From: an uncultured Eubacterium sp.
GTDB lineage: Bacteria > Bacillota > Clostridia > Lachnospirales > Lachnospiraceae
Reading direction: 5' to 3'
Assembly: GCA_910577295.1 (NCBI GenBank)
Contig: CAJTLS010000051.1
Coordinates: 1 to 12,539 of the forward strand
Length of the DNA: 12,539 bases
Shown here: positions 1-6,155 of the stretch, piece by piece
Numbering within the stretch: the first letter of the stretch is position 1
How the letters are laid out: the number at the start of each line of letters is the position of its first letter
Program-made: the position numbers and the translations under genes
The notes under the pieces: model-generated
What the model was told of the DNA's origin: nothing
Databases searched by the model: none
Seen by the model: only the letters and a program-made list of their open reading frames with translations

Positions 1-45
1 ATTTGGGGATAGAATTTAGTTTTACAAGATAGAAGTTACTTTTTC

Positions 46-70
46 ATTTCACCAAATTTCACCAAATTTC
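46..70. repeat. Short tandem repeat, 2.5 copies of a 10-bp unit
   Basis: The unit ATTTCACCAA is repeated exactly with a 10-bp period. It lies in the A/T-rich stretch downstream of the tpiA terminator. No gene is visible in positions 1-110 and no function is assigned. Confidence 0.6.
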
Positions 71-111
71 AAAATGAGTATCTGCATAATTACTTAAGTA
101 CAATCCCAAAT

Positions 112-154
112 ATAACAAAAAGAGGTATCAACGGAATTCTCTTCCCTTGATACC
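112..154 (-). terminator. Intrinsic terminator after tpiA
   Basis: GGTATCAA (124-131) pairs with TTGATACC (147-154). The stem continues inward with GGAA/TTCC after one C/C mismatch. Read on the minus strand, the stem is followed by TCTTTTTGTTA. It lies about 50 bp beyond the tpiA stop and should end the glycolytic transcript. Confidence 0.8.
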
Positions 155-202
155 CCATTTTACTGTATCTACAAACTATCAAATTTTTGCAAAAACCTAT
201 AC

Positions 203-949
203 TTATGCATTCACGATCTGGCCAAAATCCGGTTTCAGTGAAGCGCCGCCTATCAAACCGCCATCAATATTCGGTTTTGCCAACAACTCAGCAGCGTTTC
301 CGGCATTCATCGAGCCACCGTACTGAATACGGATAGCTTCTGCTGTTGCCGAATCATAAATCTCACTAATTACCTGACGGATGGCAGCACATACTTCTTC
401 CGCCTGCTCTGCCGTTGCTGTTTCTCCGGTACCAATTGCCCAAATCGGCTCATAAGCAACCACTGCTTTCTTTGCCTGTTCTGCCGTAACGTTCTGGAAT
501 GCAATTTTTATCTGCATACGAATCCAATCAACATAGATTCCCTGTTTTCTCTGCGTCAATGTCTCGCCGCAGCAGATAATCGGTACTAAATCATGCTCAA
601 GAGCCTTGAGCACTTTTTTATTTACCGTCTCATCTGTCTCCGCGAAATACTCTCTTCTTTCCGAGTGACCGATAATTACATGCGTAACACCCGCATCCGT
701 CAACATATTCGGAGCAATTTCACCTGTATAAGCGCCACTCTCCTCAAAATACAAATTCTCTGCACCAACCTTGACATTACTTCCCTTGGTTGCCTCTGCA
801 ACCGGAATAATATCAATTGCTGGTACACAAAATACGACGTCGACATCATCATTTTTTACTAACGGCAATAATTCGTTGACAAGAGCAACTGCTTCACTTG
901 GTGTTTTGTTCATTTTCCAGTTGCCTGCAATAATCCTTCTTCTTGCCAT
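203..949 (-). CDS. tpiA: Triosephosphate isomerase
   Basis: This cytoplasmic glycolytic enzyme interconverts dihydroxyacetone phosphate and glyceraldehyde 3-phosphate. The 248-residue length is normal for the family. The N-terminal GNWKMNK motif carries Asn10 and Lys12. The catalytic His95 lies in IIGHSERR and the catalytic Glu167 in AYEPIWAIGTG. The phosphate-binding YGGSMN and GGLIGGASL segments are near the C-terminus. The ATG at 949 is chosen because a GGAGG site lies 6 bp upstream and the homologous N-terminus starts at MARRR; an in-frame upstream extension of 11 residues would place the ribosome site inside the gene. It lies 117 bp downstream of pgk with no terminator or obvious promoter between, so it is probably co-transcribed with pgk. 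A terminator follows. Confidence 0.98.
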   Translation of the reverse strand: MARRRIIAGNWKMNKTPSEAVALVNELLPLVKNDDVDVVFCVPAIDIIPVAEATKGSNVKVGAENLYFEESGAYTGEIAPNMLTDAGVTHVIIGHSERREYFAETDETVNKKVLKALEHDLVPIICCGETLTQRKQGIYVDWIRMQIKIAFQNVTAEQAKKAVVAYEPIWAIGTGETATAEQAEEVCAAIRQVISEIYDSATAEAIRIQYGGSMNAGNAAELLAKPNIDGGLIGGASLKPDFGQIVNA

Positions 950-964
950 GATTTCCTCCATTCC

Positions 965-981
965 TGCGCCGCGTTGGCGCA
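965..981 (-). other. Small hairpin just upstream of the tpiA ribosome-binding site
   Basis: TGCGCC and GGCGCA pair with a 5-nt loop. The hairpin ends a few bases before the tpiA GGAGG on the minus strand. It has no U-run, so it is not a terminator. It may affect mRNA stability or tpiA translation. Confidence 0.4.
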
Positions 982-984
982 TAT

Positions 985-1090
985 GCGGTTTTTCTACTAC
1001 TCTCTTTACTTATCATTGGCTGCGGGCAACTAAGGTGTTCCCGCAGCGGCTTTTCTACTACTCTCTTTACTTATCGTTGGCTGCGGCAAC
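985..1090. repeat. Direct duplication of the pgk 3' end (two 45-46 bp copies)
   Basis: Copy 1 (985-1030) and copy 2 (1046-1090) differ by two substitutions and one inserted base, with a 61-bp offset. Copy 2 contains the last codons and stop of pgk (coding VAAANDK) and about 20 bp beyond. Copy 1 repeats this just downstream in the pgk-tpiA gap, including an in-register relic of the TAA stop. This is a local tandem duplication, not a mobile element. Confidence 0.9.
1019..1047 (-). other. Intercistronic pgk-tpiA hairpin
   Basis: GCTGCGGG (1019-1026) pairs perfectly with CCCGCAGC (1040-1047). The stem extends by three pairs past a bulged base. No U-run follows on the minus strand, so processing or 3'-end stabilisation of pgk mRNA is more likely than termination. 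It forms at the junction of the pgk tail duplication. Confidence 0.5.
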
Positions 1091-2263
1091 ACCTGGGAGT
1101 TCTTTGCCTTCCAAGAATTCGAGGGATGCTCCGCCGCCGGTAGAGATATGGGTCATTTTGTCGCCAAAGCCGAGGTTGTTACATGCGGAAGCGCTGTCTC
1201 CTCCACCGATAATCGTTGTTGCCCCTTCCAGTTCTGCCATTGCCTCTGCGACAGCAATCGTGCCTTTCGCAAAATTAGGCATCTCGAAGCAGCCCATCGG
1301 GCCATTCCATACAACGGTCTTGGCGCCTTTTACCGCGTCGGCAAAGATTTTTGAAGTCTCCGGCCCGATATCCAGCCCTTCCATATCATCCGGAATCTCG
1401 CCGCGGCCTACTACTTTGAAGTTAGCGTCATTGGAAAAATCATCCGCTACTACGGTGTCTTCCGGAATAAGGAGCTTAACGCCTTTTTCCTCTGCTTTCT
1501 TCTCCATCTGAAGCGCATAATCTTTGTAATCCTCTTCTAACAGGGATTTACCAACCGGCTCGCCGTGCGCCGCCATAAATGTATAAGCCATGCCGCCGCC
1601 GATAATCAGGGTGTCTACTTTATCGAGCAAATTCTCGATTACTGAAATTTTAGAAGAAACTTTTGCTCCACCCAAAATGGCAACGAAAGGTCTCTGCGGA
1701 TTATTTACCGCATTGCCGAGGAAGTCAATCTCCTTTTGCATTAAATAACCAACTACGGCAGTATCAACATATTTTGTGACGCCGACGTTAGAGCAGTGTG
1801 CGCGGTGTGCCGTACCAAAGGCATCATTTACAAACACATCGCAAAGGGAAGCAAGGTCTTTGGAGAATGCGTCCTCATTTTTTGTCTCTTCCGCACGGTA
1901 ACGCGTATTCTCAAGAAGAACTACATCACCGTCGTTCATTGCCGCTACGGCAGCTTTTGCATTCTCTCCTACTACATTGTCATCTGCGGCAAAAGTTACT
2001 TTCTGATTCAGAAGTTCGGACAGACGGGCAGCAACCGGAGCCAGAGACAATTCCGGTTTCGGCTCTCCTTTCGGCTTACCAAGATGGGAGCAGAGAATTA
2101 CTTTACCTCCATCCGCAATCAATTTTTTAATTGTCGGAAGGGCAGCTACCAGACGGTTTTCATCCGTAATCTTCCCATCCTGCAACGGCACGTTAAAATC
2201 GCAACGCACTAATACTTTCTGTCCTTTTACATTGATGTCGTCTACTGACTTTTTGTTTAACAT
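1067..2263 (-). CDS. pgk: Phosphoglycerate kinase
   Basis: The enzyme transfers phosphate from 1,3-bisphosphoglycerate to ADP, giving ATP and 3-phosphoglycerate in the cytoplasm. The 398 residues match the usual length. Visible motifs are the PGK signature RCDFNVP (20-26), SHLGKPKG, the substrate-binding ENTRY segment, DAFGTAHRAH, GGAKVSSKI at the hinge region, GPMGCFE, and the C-terminal nucleotide loop GGGDSASA. The ATG at 2263 is preferred because GGAGGG lies 7 bp upstream; a start at 2278 would include that site within the coding sequence. It follows gapA after 114 bp that contain a terminator, and no clear promoter is seen in that gap, so pgk probably depends at least partly on read-through from gapA. 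Its last codons are duplicated downstream. Confidence 0.98.
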   Translation of the reverse strand: MLNKKSVDDINVKGQKVLVRCDFNVPLQDGKITDENRLVAALPTIKKLIADGGKVILCSHLGKPKGEPKPELSLAPVAARLSELLNQKVTFAADDNVVGENAKAAVAAMNDGDVVLLENTRYRAEETKNEDAFSKDLASLCDVFVNDAFGTAHRAHCSNVGVTKYVDTAVVGYLMQKEIDFLGNAVNNPQRPFVAILGGAKVSSKISVIENLLDKVDTLIIGGGMAYTFMAAHGEPVGKSLLEEDYKDYALQMEKKAEEKGVKLLIPEDTVVADDFSNDANFKVVGRGEIPDDMEGLDIGPETSKIFADAVKGAKTVVWNGPMGCFEMPNFAKGTIAVAEAMAELEGATTIIGGGDSASACNNLGFGDKMTHISTGGGASLEFLEGKELPGVAAANDK

Positions 2264-2307
2264 TTTATTTCCCTCCATTTTCTTTTTGACAGGATAACCC
2301 TGACTTA

Positions 2308-2340
2308 CACAAAAAGAGTCCGGCCCAAATGACCGGACCC
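2308..2340 (-). terminator. Intrinsic terminator between gapA and pgk
   Basis: GTCCGG (2318-2323) and CCGGAC (2333-2338) form the core. In the minus-strand RNA, added G-C and G-U pairs give about 10 bp, followed by TCTTTTTGTG. It lies inside the presumed gapA-pgk-tpiA unit and may lower pgk and tpiA expression relative to gapA. Confidence 0.8.
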
Positions 2341-2377
2341 TTGTAGGATCTTTCGTTATCGATATACCGAGAACGGA

Positions 2378-3391
2378 TTAAGCCAACTCGCTGAAGTACT
2401 TAATCGTACGAACCATCTGGCTTGTATAAGAATTCTCGTTATCATACCATGATACAACCTGAACCTGTGTATTGCCATCATCCATAGGAGATGCCATTGT
2501 CTGTGTTGCATCGAAGATAGAACCTGCTGTAGCGCCAATGATATCAGAAGATACAATCTCGTCCTCATTGTATGCATAAGACTCTGTCTCTGCTGCTTTC
2601 ATCGCTGCGTTAATCTGGTCAACCGTAACATTGCCCTCTACTACGGCAACAAGAATCGTTGTAGAACCGGTAGGACAAGGTACGCGCTGTGCAGAACCGA
2701 TTAACTTACCGTTCAATTCAGGAATTACCAAACCAATTGCCTTAGCAGCTCCTGTGCTGTTTGGAACGATATTTACTGCTGCTGCACGGGATCTTCTGAG
2801 GTCACCCTTTCTCTGAGGCCCGTCAAGAGTCATCTGGTCGCCTGTATAAGAGTGAATGGTACTCATAATACCGGATTTAATCGGAGCCAAATCATTCAAT
2901 GCTTTTGCCATCGGAGCCAAGCAGTTTGTCGTACAAGATGCTGCAGAAATTACCGTATCTTCCGGTTTCAATGTGTCATGATTAACGTTGTAAACAATTG
3001 TTGGAAGGTCATTTCCTGCTGGTGCGGAAATAACTACTTTACGAGCGCCTGCTGTAATATGAGCGGATGCCTTGTCCTTAGATGTGTAGAAACCGGTACA
3101 CTCAAGCACAACGTCTACTTTCAACTCGCCCCAAGGACATTTGGATGCGTCTGCCTCGGCATAAATCTTAATCTCTTTGCCATCGACAACGATAGAGTCG
3201 TCTGTTGCTTTTACCGTATCAGCCAGCGCATATTTACCCTGAGAAGAATCATATTTCAACAAGTGTGCCAACATCTTAGGGCTTGTCAAATCGTTGATTG
3301 CTACTACTTCATAACCTTCTGCCCCGAACATCTGTCTGAATGCAAGACGTCCGATACGTCCAAAACCATTAATCGCTACTTTTACTGCCAT
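2378..3391 (-). CDS. gapA: Glyceraldehyde-3-phosphate dehydrogenase (type I, NAD-dependent)
   Basis: This enzyme oxidises glyceraldehyde 3-phosphate to 1,3-bisphosphoglycerate, reducing NAD+. The 337-residue length is typical. The N-terminal Rossmann motif is INGFGRIGRLAFRQ. The NDLT segment near residue 34 is of the NAD-preferring type. The catalytic Cys153 lies in SAASCTTNCLAP and His180 in STIHSYTGDQ. The C-terminal WYDNENSYTSQMVR motif is intact. AGGAGG lies 7-8 bp before the ATG at 3391. The gene has its own promoter, with a Rex-like site between promoter and start, which suggests repression when NADH is high. An intrinsic terminator follows, then pgk and tpiA. Confidence 0.98.
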   Translation of the reverse strand: MAVKVAINGFGRIGRLAFRQMFGAEGYEVVAINDLTSPKMLAHLLKYDSSQGKYALADTVKATDDSIVVDGKEIKIYAEADASKCPWGELKVDVVLECTGFYTSKDKASAHITAGARKVVISAPAGNDLPTIVYNVNHDTLKPEDTVISAASCTTNCLAPMAKALNDLAPIKSGIMSTIHSYTGDQMTLDGPQRKGDLRRSRAAAVNIVPNSTGAAKAIGLVIPELNGKLIGSAQRVPCPTGSTTILVAVVEGNVTVDQINAAMKAAETESYAYNEDEIVSSDIIGATAGSIFDATQTMASPMDDGNTQVQVVSWYDNENSYTSQMVRTIKYFSELA

Positions 3392-3426
3392 GATTTTTCC
3401 TCCTAATCAATCATTTATTATTTTGT

Positions 3427-3444
3427 TTGTTAAATTTTGCACAA
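3427..3444. promoter_or_regulatory. Candidate Rex (redox regulator) operator of gapA
   Basis: The minus strand reads TTGTGCAAAATTTAACAA. Against the Rex pattern TTGTGAA-N4-TTAACAA (half-sites TTGTnAA/TTnACAA) only one position differs. The site lies about +8 to +25 from the predicted gapA start of transcription, a repressing position. Rex releases DNA when NADH/NAD+ rises in most Firmicutes, and gapA is a recurrent member of its regulon. No experiment is implied; this is a motif match. Confidence 0.6.
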
Positions 3445-3457
3445 ACTTCTAAAATAT

Positions 3458-3486
3458 ATTCTACCCAATTCAAATAGAAAATTCAA
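3458..3486 (-). promoter_or_regulatory. gapA promoter, SigA type
   Basis: On the minus strand, -35 TTGAAT (3486-3481) and -10 TAGAAT (3463-3458) are separated by exactly 17 bp. Predicted transcription starts near 3451, giving a leader of about 60 nt. The promoter begins immediately after the glgA terminator. Confidence 0.7.
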
Positions 3487-3487
3487 G

Positions 3488-3536
3488 AGTAAAATAAATA
3501 AAATTGGCATTTTTGTAAGATAATGCCAATTTTATT
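3488..3536 (-). terminator. Intrinsic terminator after glgA
   Basis: A perfect 15-bp stem (3497-3511 with 3522-3536, core AATTGGCATT/AATGCCAATT) has a 10-nt loop and is followed on the minus strand by the T-rich TATTTATTTT. It begins 8 bp beyond the glgA stop and insulates glgA from the gapA promoter. Confidence 0.85.
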
Positions 3537-3544
3537 CTCAAAGT

Positions 3545-4981
3545 TTACATTCTATTATACAATTCCTCATATTTCTTCGCTGAATTTTTCCACGAGAAAT
3601 CTTTCTGCATACCGCGGTCAATCAATTTATTCCATTCTCTTTTCCTGTTAAAATACACATCCTTGGCATAACGAATCGTATGCAGCATCTCATGTGCATT
3701 ATAATTACGGAAAGAAAAACCTGTTCCTTTACTCTCATACTCGTTGTATGGCTCGACCGTATCGCACAATCCTCCCGTCTCGCGCACAATCGGCACCGTG
3801 CCATAACGGAGACTCATTAACTGGCTCAATCCACACGGCTCAAAAAGTGACGGCATCAAAAAGGCGTCGCAGGAAGCATAAATTTTATGGGAACGCTCAT
3901 TGGAATAATAAATGTTTGCCGATACACGGTCCGGATACTTCCATGCATAATGACGGAACAAATGCTCATACTTTTCTTCCCCTGTACCAAGTACAACAAG
4001 CTGGGTATCCTCGGAGCAGATTTCCTCAATAACATAATCAATTAAATCAAAGCCTTTCTGGTCTGTCAGACGCGAAACAATACCAATCATAAATTTCCTG
4101 TCGTCCTGCGCCAGACCAAGTTCTTTCTGGAGCGCCCGTTTGTTCTTTATCTTTTCTTTGCGGAATGTTCTGGCGTCATAATTGACGTAAATCAACGGGT
4201 CGGACGCCGGATTGTACTCATCATAATCCAATCCGTTCACAATACCGGTCAGGCAGCCCGCTCTGGCATTGATAAGTCCGTCGAGTTTTTCTCCGTAAAA
4301 CGGCGTCTTAATTTCCTCAGCATAAGTCTCGCTCACCGTCGTAATCTGGTCTGCATAGACAAGACCGCCTTTGAGATAGTTGGCGTCTCCGTACGCTTCT
4401 AATTTATCTGCGGAAAAATAGTAAGCGTCCAGTCCCGCCGTATCCATGACCGTCTTTTTATCCCAAATCCCCTGAAATTTTAAGTTGTGAATCGTCATAA
4501 TCGACTTAATACCGCGGTAGAACTCTCCCTGTTGAAAGGAATCATTCAAATACACAGGGATAAGTCCTGTCTGCCAGTCGTGGCAGTGAATAATGTCAGG
4601 ACGGAAATCTATGAGCGGCAGAGTCGACAAGACTGCCCTGTCAAAAAAGGCGTATCTCTCTATATCCTGATATATTTCGCCATATATCCTGTCGCCGCTG
4701 AAGTAAAACTCGTTATCAATAAAATAAAATAGTACCCCGTTCAATTCCATCTGAAAAACGCCTACATACTGCTTTCTCCATGCGAGCTCCAGATAGAAAT
4801 GAGTAAGATATTGCATCTGATTTTTATACTCATCCGGAATAGCGGTGTATTTCGGAATCATCACCCGTACATCATATTCCTTTTTATTAAAATATTTTGG
4901 CAGTGAACCGACAACATCCGCCAACCCGCCTGTTTTAACAAATGGTACGCATTCCGAAGCTACAAATAACACTTTCTTCAA
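3545..4981 (-). CDS. glgA: Glycogen synthase (ADP-glucose, GT5)
   Basis: The enzyme elongates alpha-1,4-glucan from ADP-glucose in glycogen synthesis. The 478 residues match bacterial GlgA. It has the N-terminal ADP-glucose motif KTGGLADVVGSLP (Lys16), the HCHDWQTGL segment (133-140), SRLTDQKG with Arg304 and Lys309, and the GT-B C-terminal EPCGLSQL motif with Glu381 followed by ETGGLCDTV. The predicted start is TTG at 4981: the conserved MKKVLFVASECVPF begins there and AAAGGGGAG lies 8 bp upstream, with no better ATG. No glgC, glgB or glgP is in view. It lies 97 bp downstream of spo0A with its own promoter in the gap, and a strong terminator follows. Confidence 0.97.
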   Translation of the reverse strand: MKKVLFVASECVPFVKTGGLADVVGSLPKYFNKKEYDVRVMIPKYTAIPDEYKNQMQYLTHFYLELAWRKQYVGVFQMELNGVLFYFIDNEFYFSGDRIYGEIYQDIERYAFFDRAVLSTLPLIDFRPDIIHCHDWQTGLIPVYLNDSFQQGEFYRGIKSIMTIHNLKFQGIWDKKTVMDTAGLDAYYFSADKLEAYGDANYLKGGLVYADQITTVSETYAEEIKTPFYGEKLDGLINARAGCLTGIVNGLDYDEYNPASDPLIYVNYDARTFRKEKIKNKRALQKELGLAQDDRKFMIGIVSRLTDQKGFDLIDYVIEEICSEDTQLVVLGTGEEKYEHLFRHYAWKYPDRVSANIYYSNERSHKIYASCDAFLMPSLFEPCGLSQLMSLRYGTVPIVRETGGLCDTVEPYNEYESKGTGFSFRNYNAHEMLHTIRYAKDVYFNRKREWNKLIDRGMQKDFSWKNSAKKYEELYNRM

Positions 4982-5018
4982 GGTGCTTCTCCCCTTTCCA
5001 ATTTATAGTAATGCTATT

Positions 5019-5047
5019 ATTATACAACAAAATCAGGCAGGTGAAAA
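5019..5047 (-). promoter_or_regulatory. glgA promoter, SigA type
   Basis: On the minus strand, -10 TATAAT (5024-5019) matches fully, and TTTTCA (5047-5042) lies 17 bp upstream as a weaker -35. It sits in the spo0A-glgA gap, where no convincing terminator is seen, so spo0A read-through may add to glgA transcription. Confidence 0.6.
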
Positions 5048-5080
5048 GCACTTTTTATCGTATTCGTTCCCTCTTTCTTT

Positions 5081-5872
5081 TCAACCCTGCGTTTTTATCT
5101 TCTGCTCCAAACGGATTTTATCGGCAATCAACGCCACAAACTCAGAATTTGTCGGCTTGCCTTTTCCATTATGTACCGTATAGCCAAACAGTTCATCAAT
5201 CGTATCGACTTTCCCACGGCTCCATGCCACTTCAATGGCATGACGGATGGCGCGCTCCACACGGCTTGGCGTCGTATCGTGCTGTTTTGCAATAGATGGA
5301 TAAAGTATTTTCGTAATGGAATTTAACATCTCACTGTCGTCTACCGACATCATAATGGCGTCACGCAGATACTGATACCCTTTAATATGTGCAGGAACAC
5401 CAATTTCATGGATAATGTTCGTGACATCCGACTCCAGTTTGTATTTTGCCAATTCTTCATTTCTCGTATCGCCGCCTGACACAATGAATTTTGCTTTCGC
5501 TCCCGGTTTAAACTTCTGCACGTGATTTAAAATCACCTCACGGTCAAATGGTTTCAATAAATAGTAGGCTGCCCCTAAACCAAATGCCGTATCCGTAATC
5601 CTCTCCTGTGCAATTCCAGAAACAACAATAACATCTGGCTTCTTACCCTCTTTTTGCTGGAGTTTCTCCAAAACACCCAAACCATCAATTTTCGGCATAA
5701 TTAAATCCAGCAAAACCAAGTCCGGCTCCGTCTCTTCTATCATTCCCAGCGCTTCCGCACCATCTTCTGCAATTCCAACTACATTGATTTCCTCGTCGTC
5801 TAATAAAATATTTTCAATCATGGAAGTAATTCTCGGATTATCATCGACCAGTAATACATTTAGCTTTTCCAT
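5081..5872 (-). CDS. spo0A: Sporulation master regulator Spo0A
   Basis: Spo0A is the phosphorelay-controlled transcription factor that commits the cell to sporulation. The 263 residues match the family. The receiver domain (1-125) has the acidic pair Asp10-Asp11, phosphoacceptor Asp56 in LLDLIMPKIDG, a Ser in VVSG at the Thr/Ser switch position, and Lys107 in LLKPFD. After a linker, the Spo0A-specific DNA-binding domain (about 150-260) includes HEIGVPAHIKGYQYLRDAI, the recognition-helix region TPSRVERAIRHAIEVAWSRG and the C-terminal NSEFVALIADKIRLE. AGGAGG lies 8 bp upstream of the ATG. Upstream genes are normally spoIVB; here an exporter/two-component block intervenes. A SigA-type promoter and a possible SigH element lie upstream. 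Confidence 0.98.
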   Translation of the reverse strand: MEKLNVLLVDDNPRITSMIENILLDDEEINVVGIAEDGAEALGMIEETEPDLVLLDLIMPKIDGLGVLEKLQQKEGKKPDVIVVSGIAQERITDTAFGLGAAYYLLKPFDREVILNHVQKFKPGAKAKFIVSGGDTRNEELAKYKLESDVTNIIHEIGVPAHIKGYQYLRDAIMMSVDDSEMLNSITKILYPSIAKQHDTTPSRVERAIRHAIEVAWSRGKVDTIDELFGYTVHNGKGKPTNSEFVALIADKIRLEQKIKTQG

Positions 5873-5926
5873 TTTTTTATCCTCCTAAGGCAATTTATTA
5901 ATTTTCTATAATTTTTTTATAAAGCT

Positions 5927-5955
5927 ATTATATACCAATATATTCCATAAAACAA
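5927..5955 (-). promoter_or_regulatory. spo0A promoter, SigA type with possible overlapping SigH -10
   Basis: On the minus strand, -10 TATAAT (5932-5927) is perfect and -35 TTGTTT (5955-5950) is 17 bp upstream. Within the spacer, ATGGAATAT (5948-5940) fits the SigH -10 pattern RNNGAATWW, but its -35 is poor. In Bacillus, spo0A has both a vegetative SigA and a sporulation SigH promoter; here only the SigA one is well supported. Confidence 0.55.
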
Positions 5956-5985
5956 GTACTAAACTCAAATTATTTTATTTTTCTT

Positions 5986-6020
5986 TAATATTTTGTTTAT
6001 TTTTGTAACATTTTGTTTAT
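5986..6020. repeat. Two 15-bp direct repeats upstream of spo0A
   Basis: TAATATTTTGTTTAT (5986-6000) and TAACATTTTGTTTAT (6006-6020) differ by one base and are spaced exactly 20 bp, placing them on the same face of the helix. They lie 30-65 bp upstream of the spo0A -35. This resembles a tandem regulator-binding site, but it does not match the 0A box and no regulator is known to me. A/T-richness limits certainty. Confidence 0.5.
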
Positions 6021-6079
6021 TGATGTCAGAAGATGGCGGAAAAGCTCGAGCCAAAAGCGCAGTTTCCCCAAATTTCAAC

Positions 6080-6132
6080 AAAAAAAGACTTTCAAAACAG
6101 TAATATATCTACCGTTTCAAAAATCTTTTTTT
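6080..6132 (-). terminator. Long intrinsic terminator of the exporter operon
   Basis: Arms 6080-6102 and 6110-6132 are each 23 nt with a 7-nt loop. In minus-strand RNA every position pairs, with several G-U wobbles; in plus-strand RNA those become A/C mismatches. The outermost pairs are A7 with T7, so the U-run on the minus strand is built in. It lies just beyond the permease B stop and separates the exporter operon from spo0A. Confidence 0.85.
6108..6117. repeat. Left copy of a 10-bp border repeat
   Basis: TCTACCGTTT occurs here and again at 12266-12275 in the same orientation. The flanking blocks ACAGT and ATCTTTT also occur in the same order at both places, with small insertions. The two copies bracket the six-gene block between spo0A and spoIVB. 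Confidence 0.5.
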
Positions 6133-6155
6133 ATTCTATCATTACTCTTTCAACC

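Noticed and set aside
1796..2212. Plus-strand open frames inside pgk, gapA, glgA and other genes
   Set aside because: All are shadows of well-identified minus-strand genes with intact family motifs.
5873..6079. 0A boxes (TGTCGAA) for Spo0A autoregulation
   Set aside because: No match to the core was found on either strand in the spo0A upstream region.
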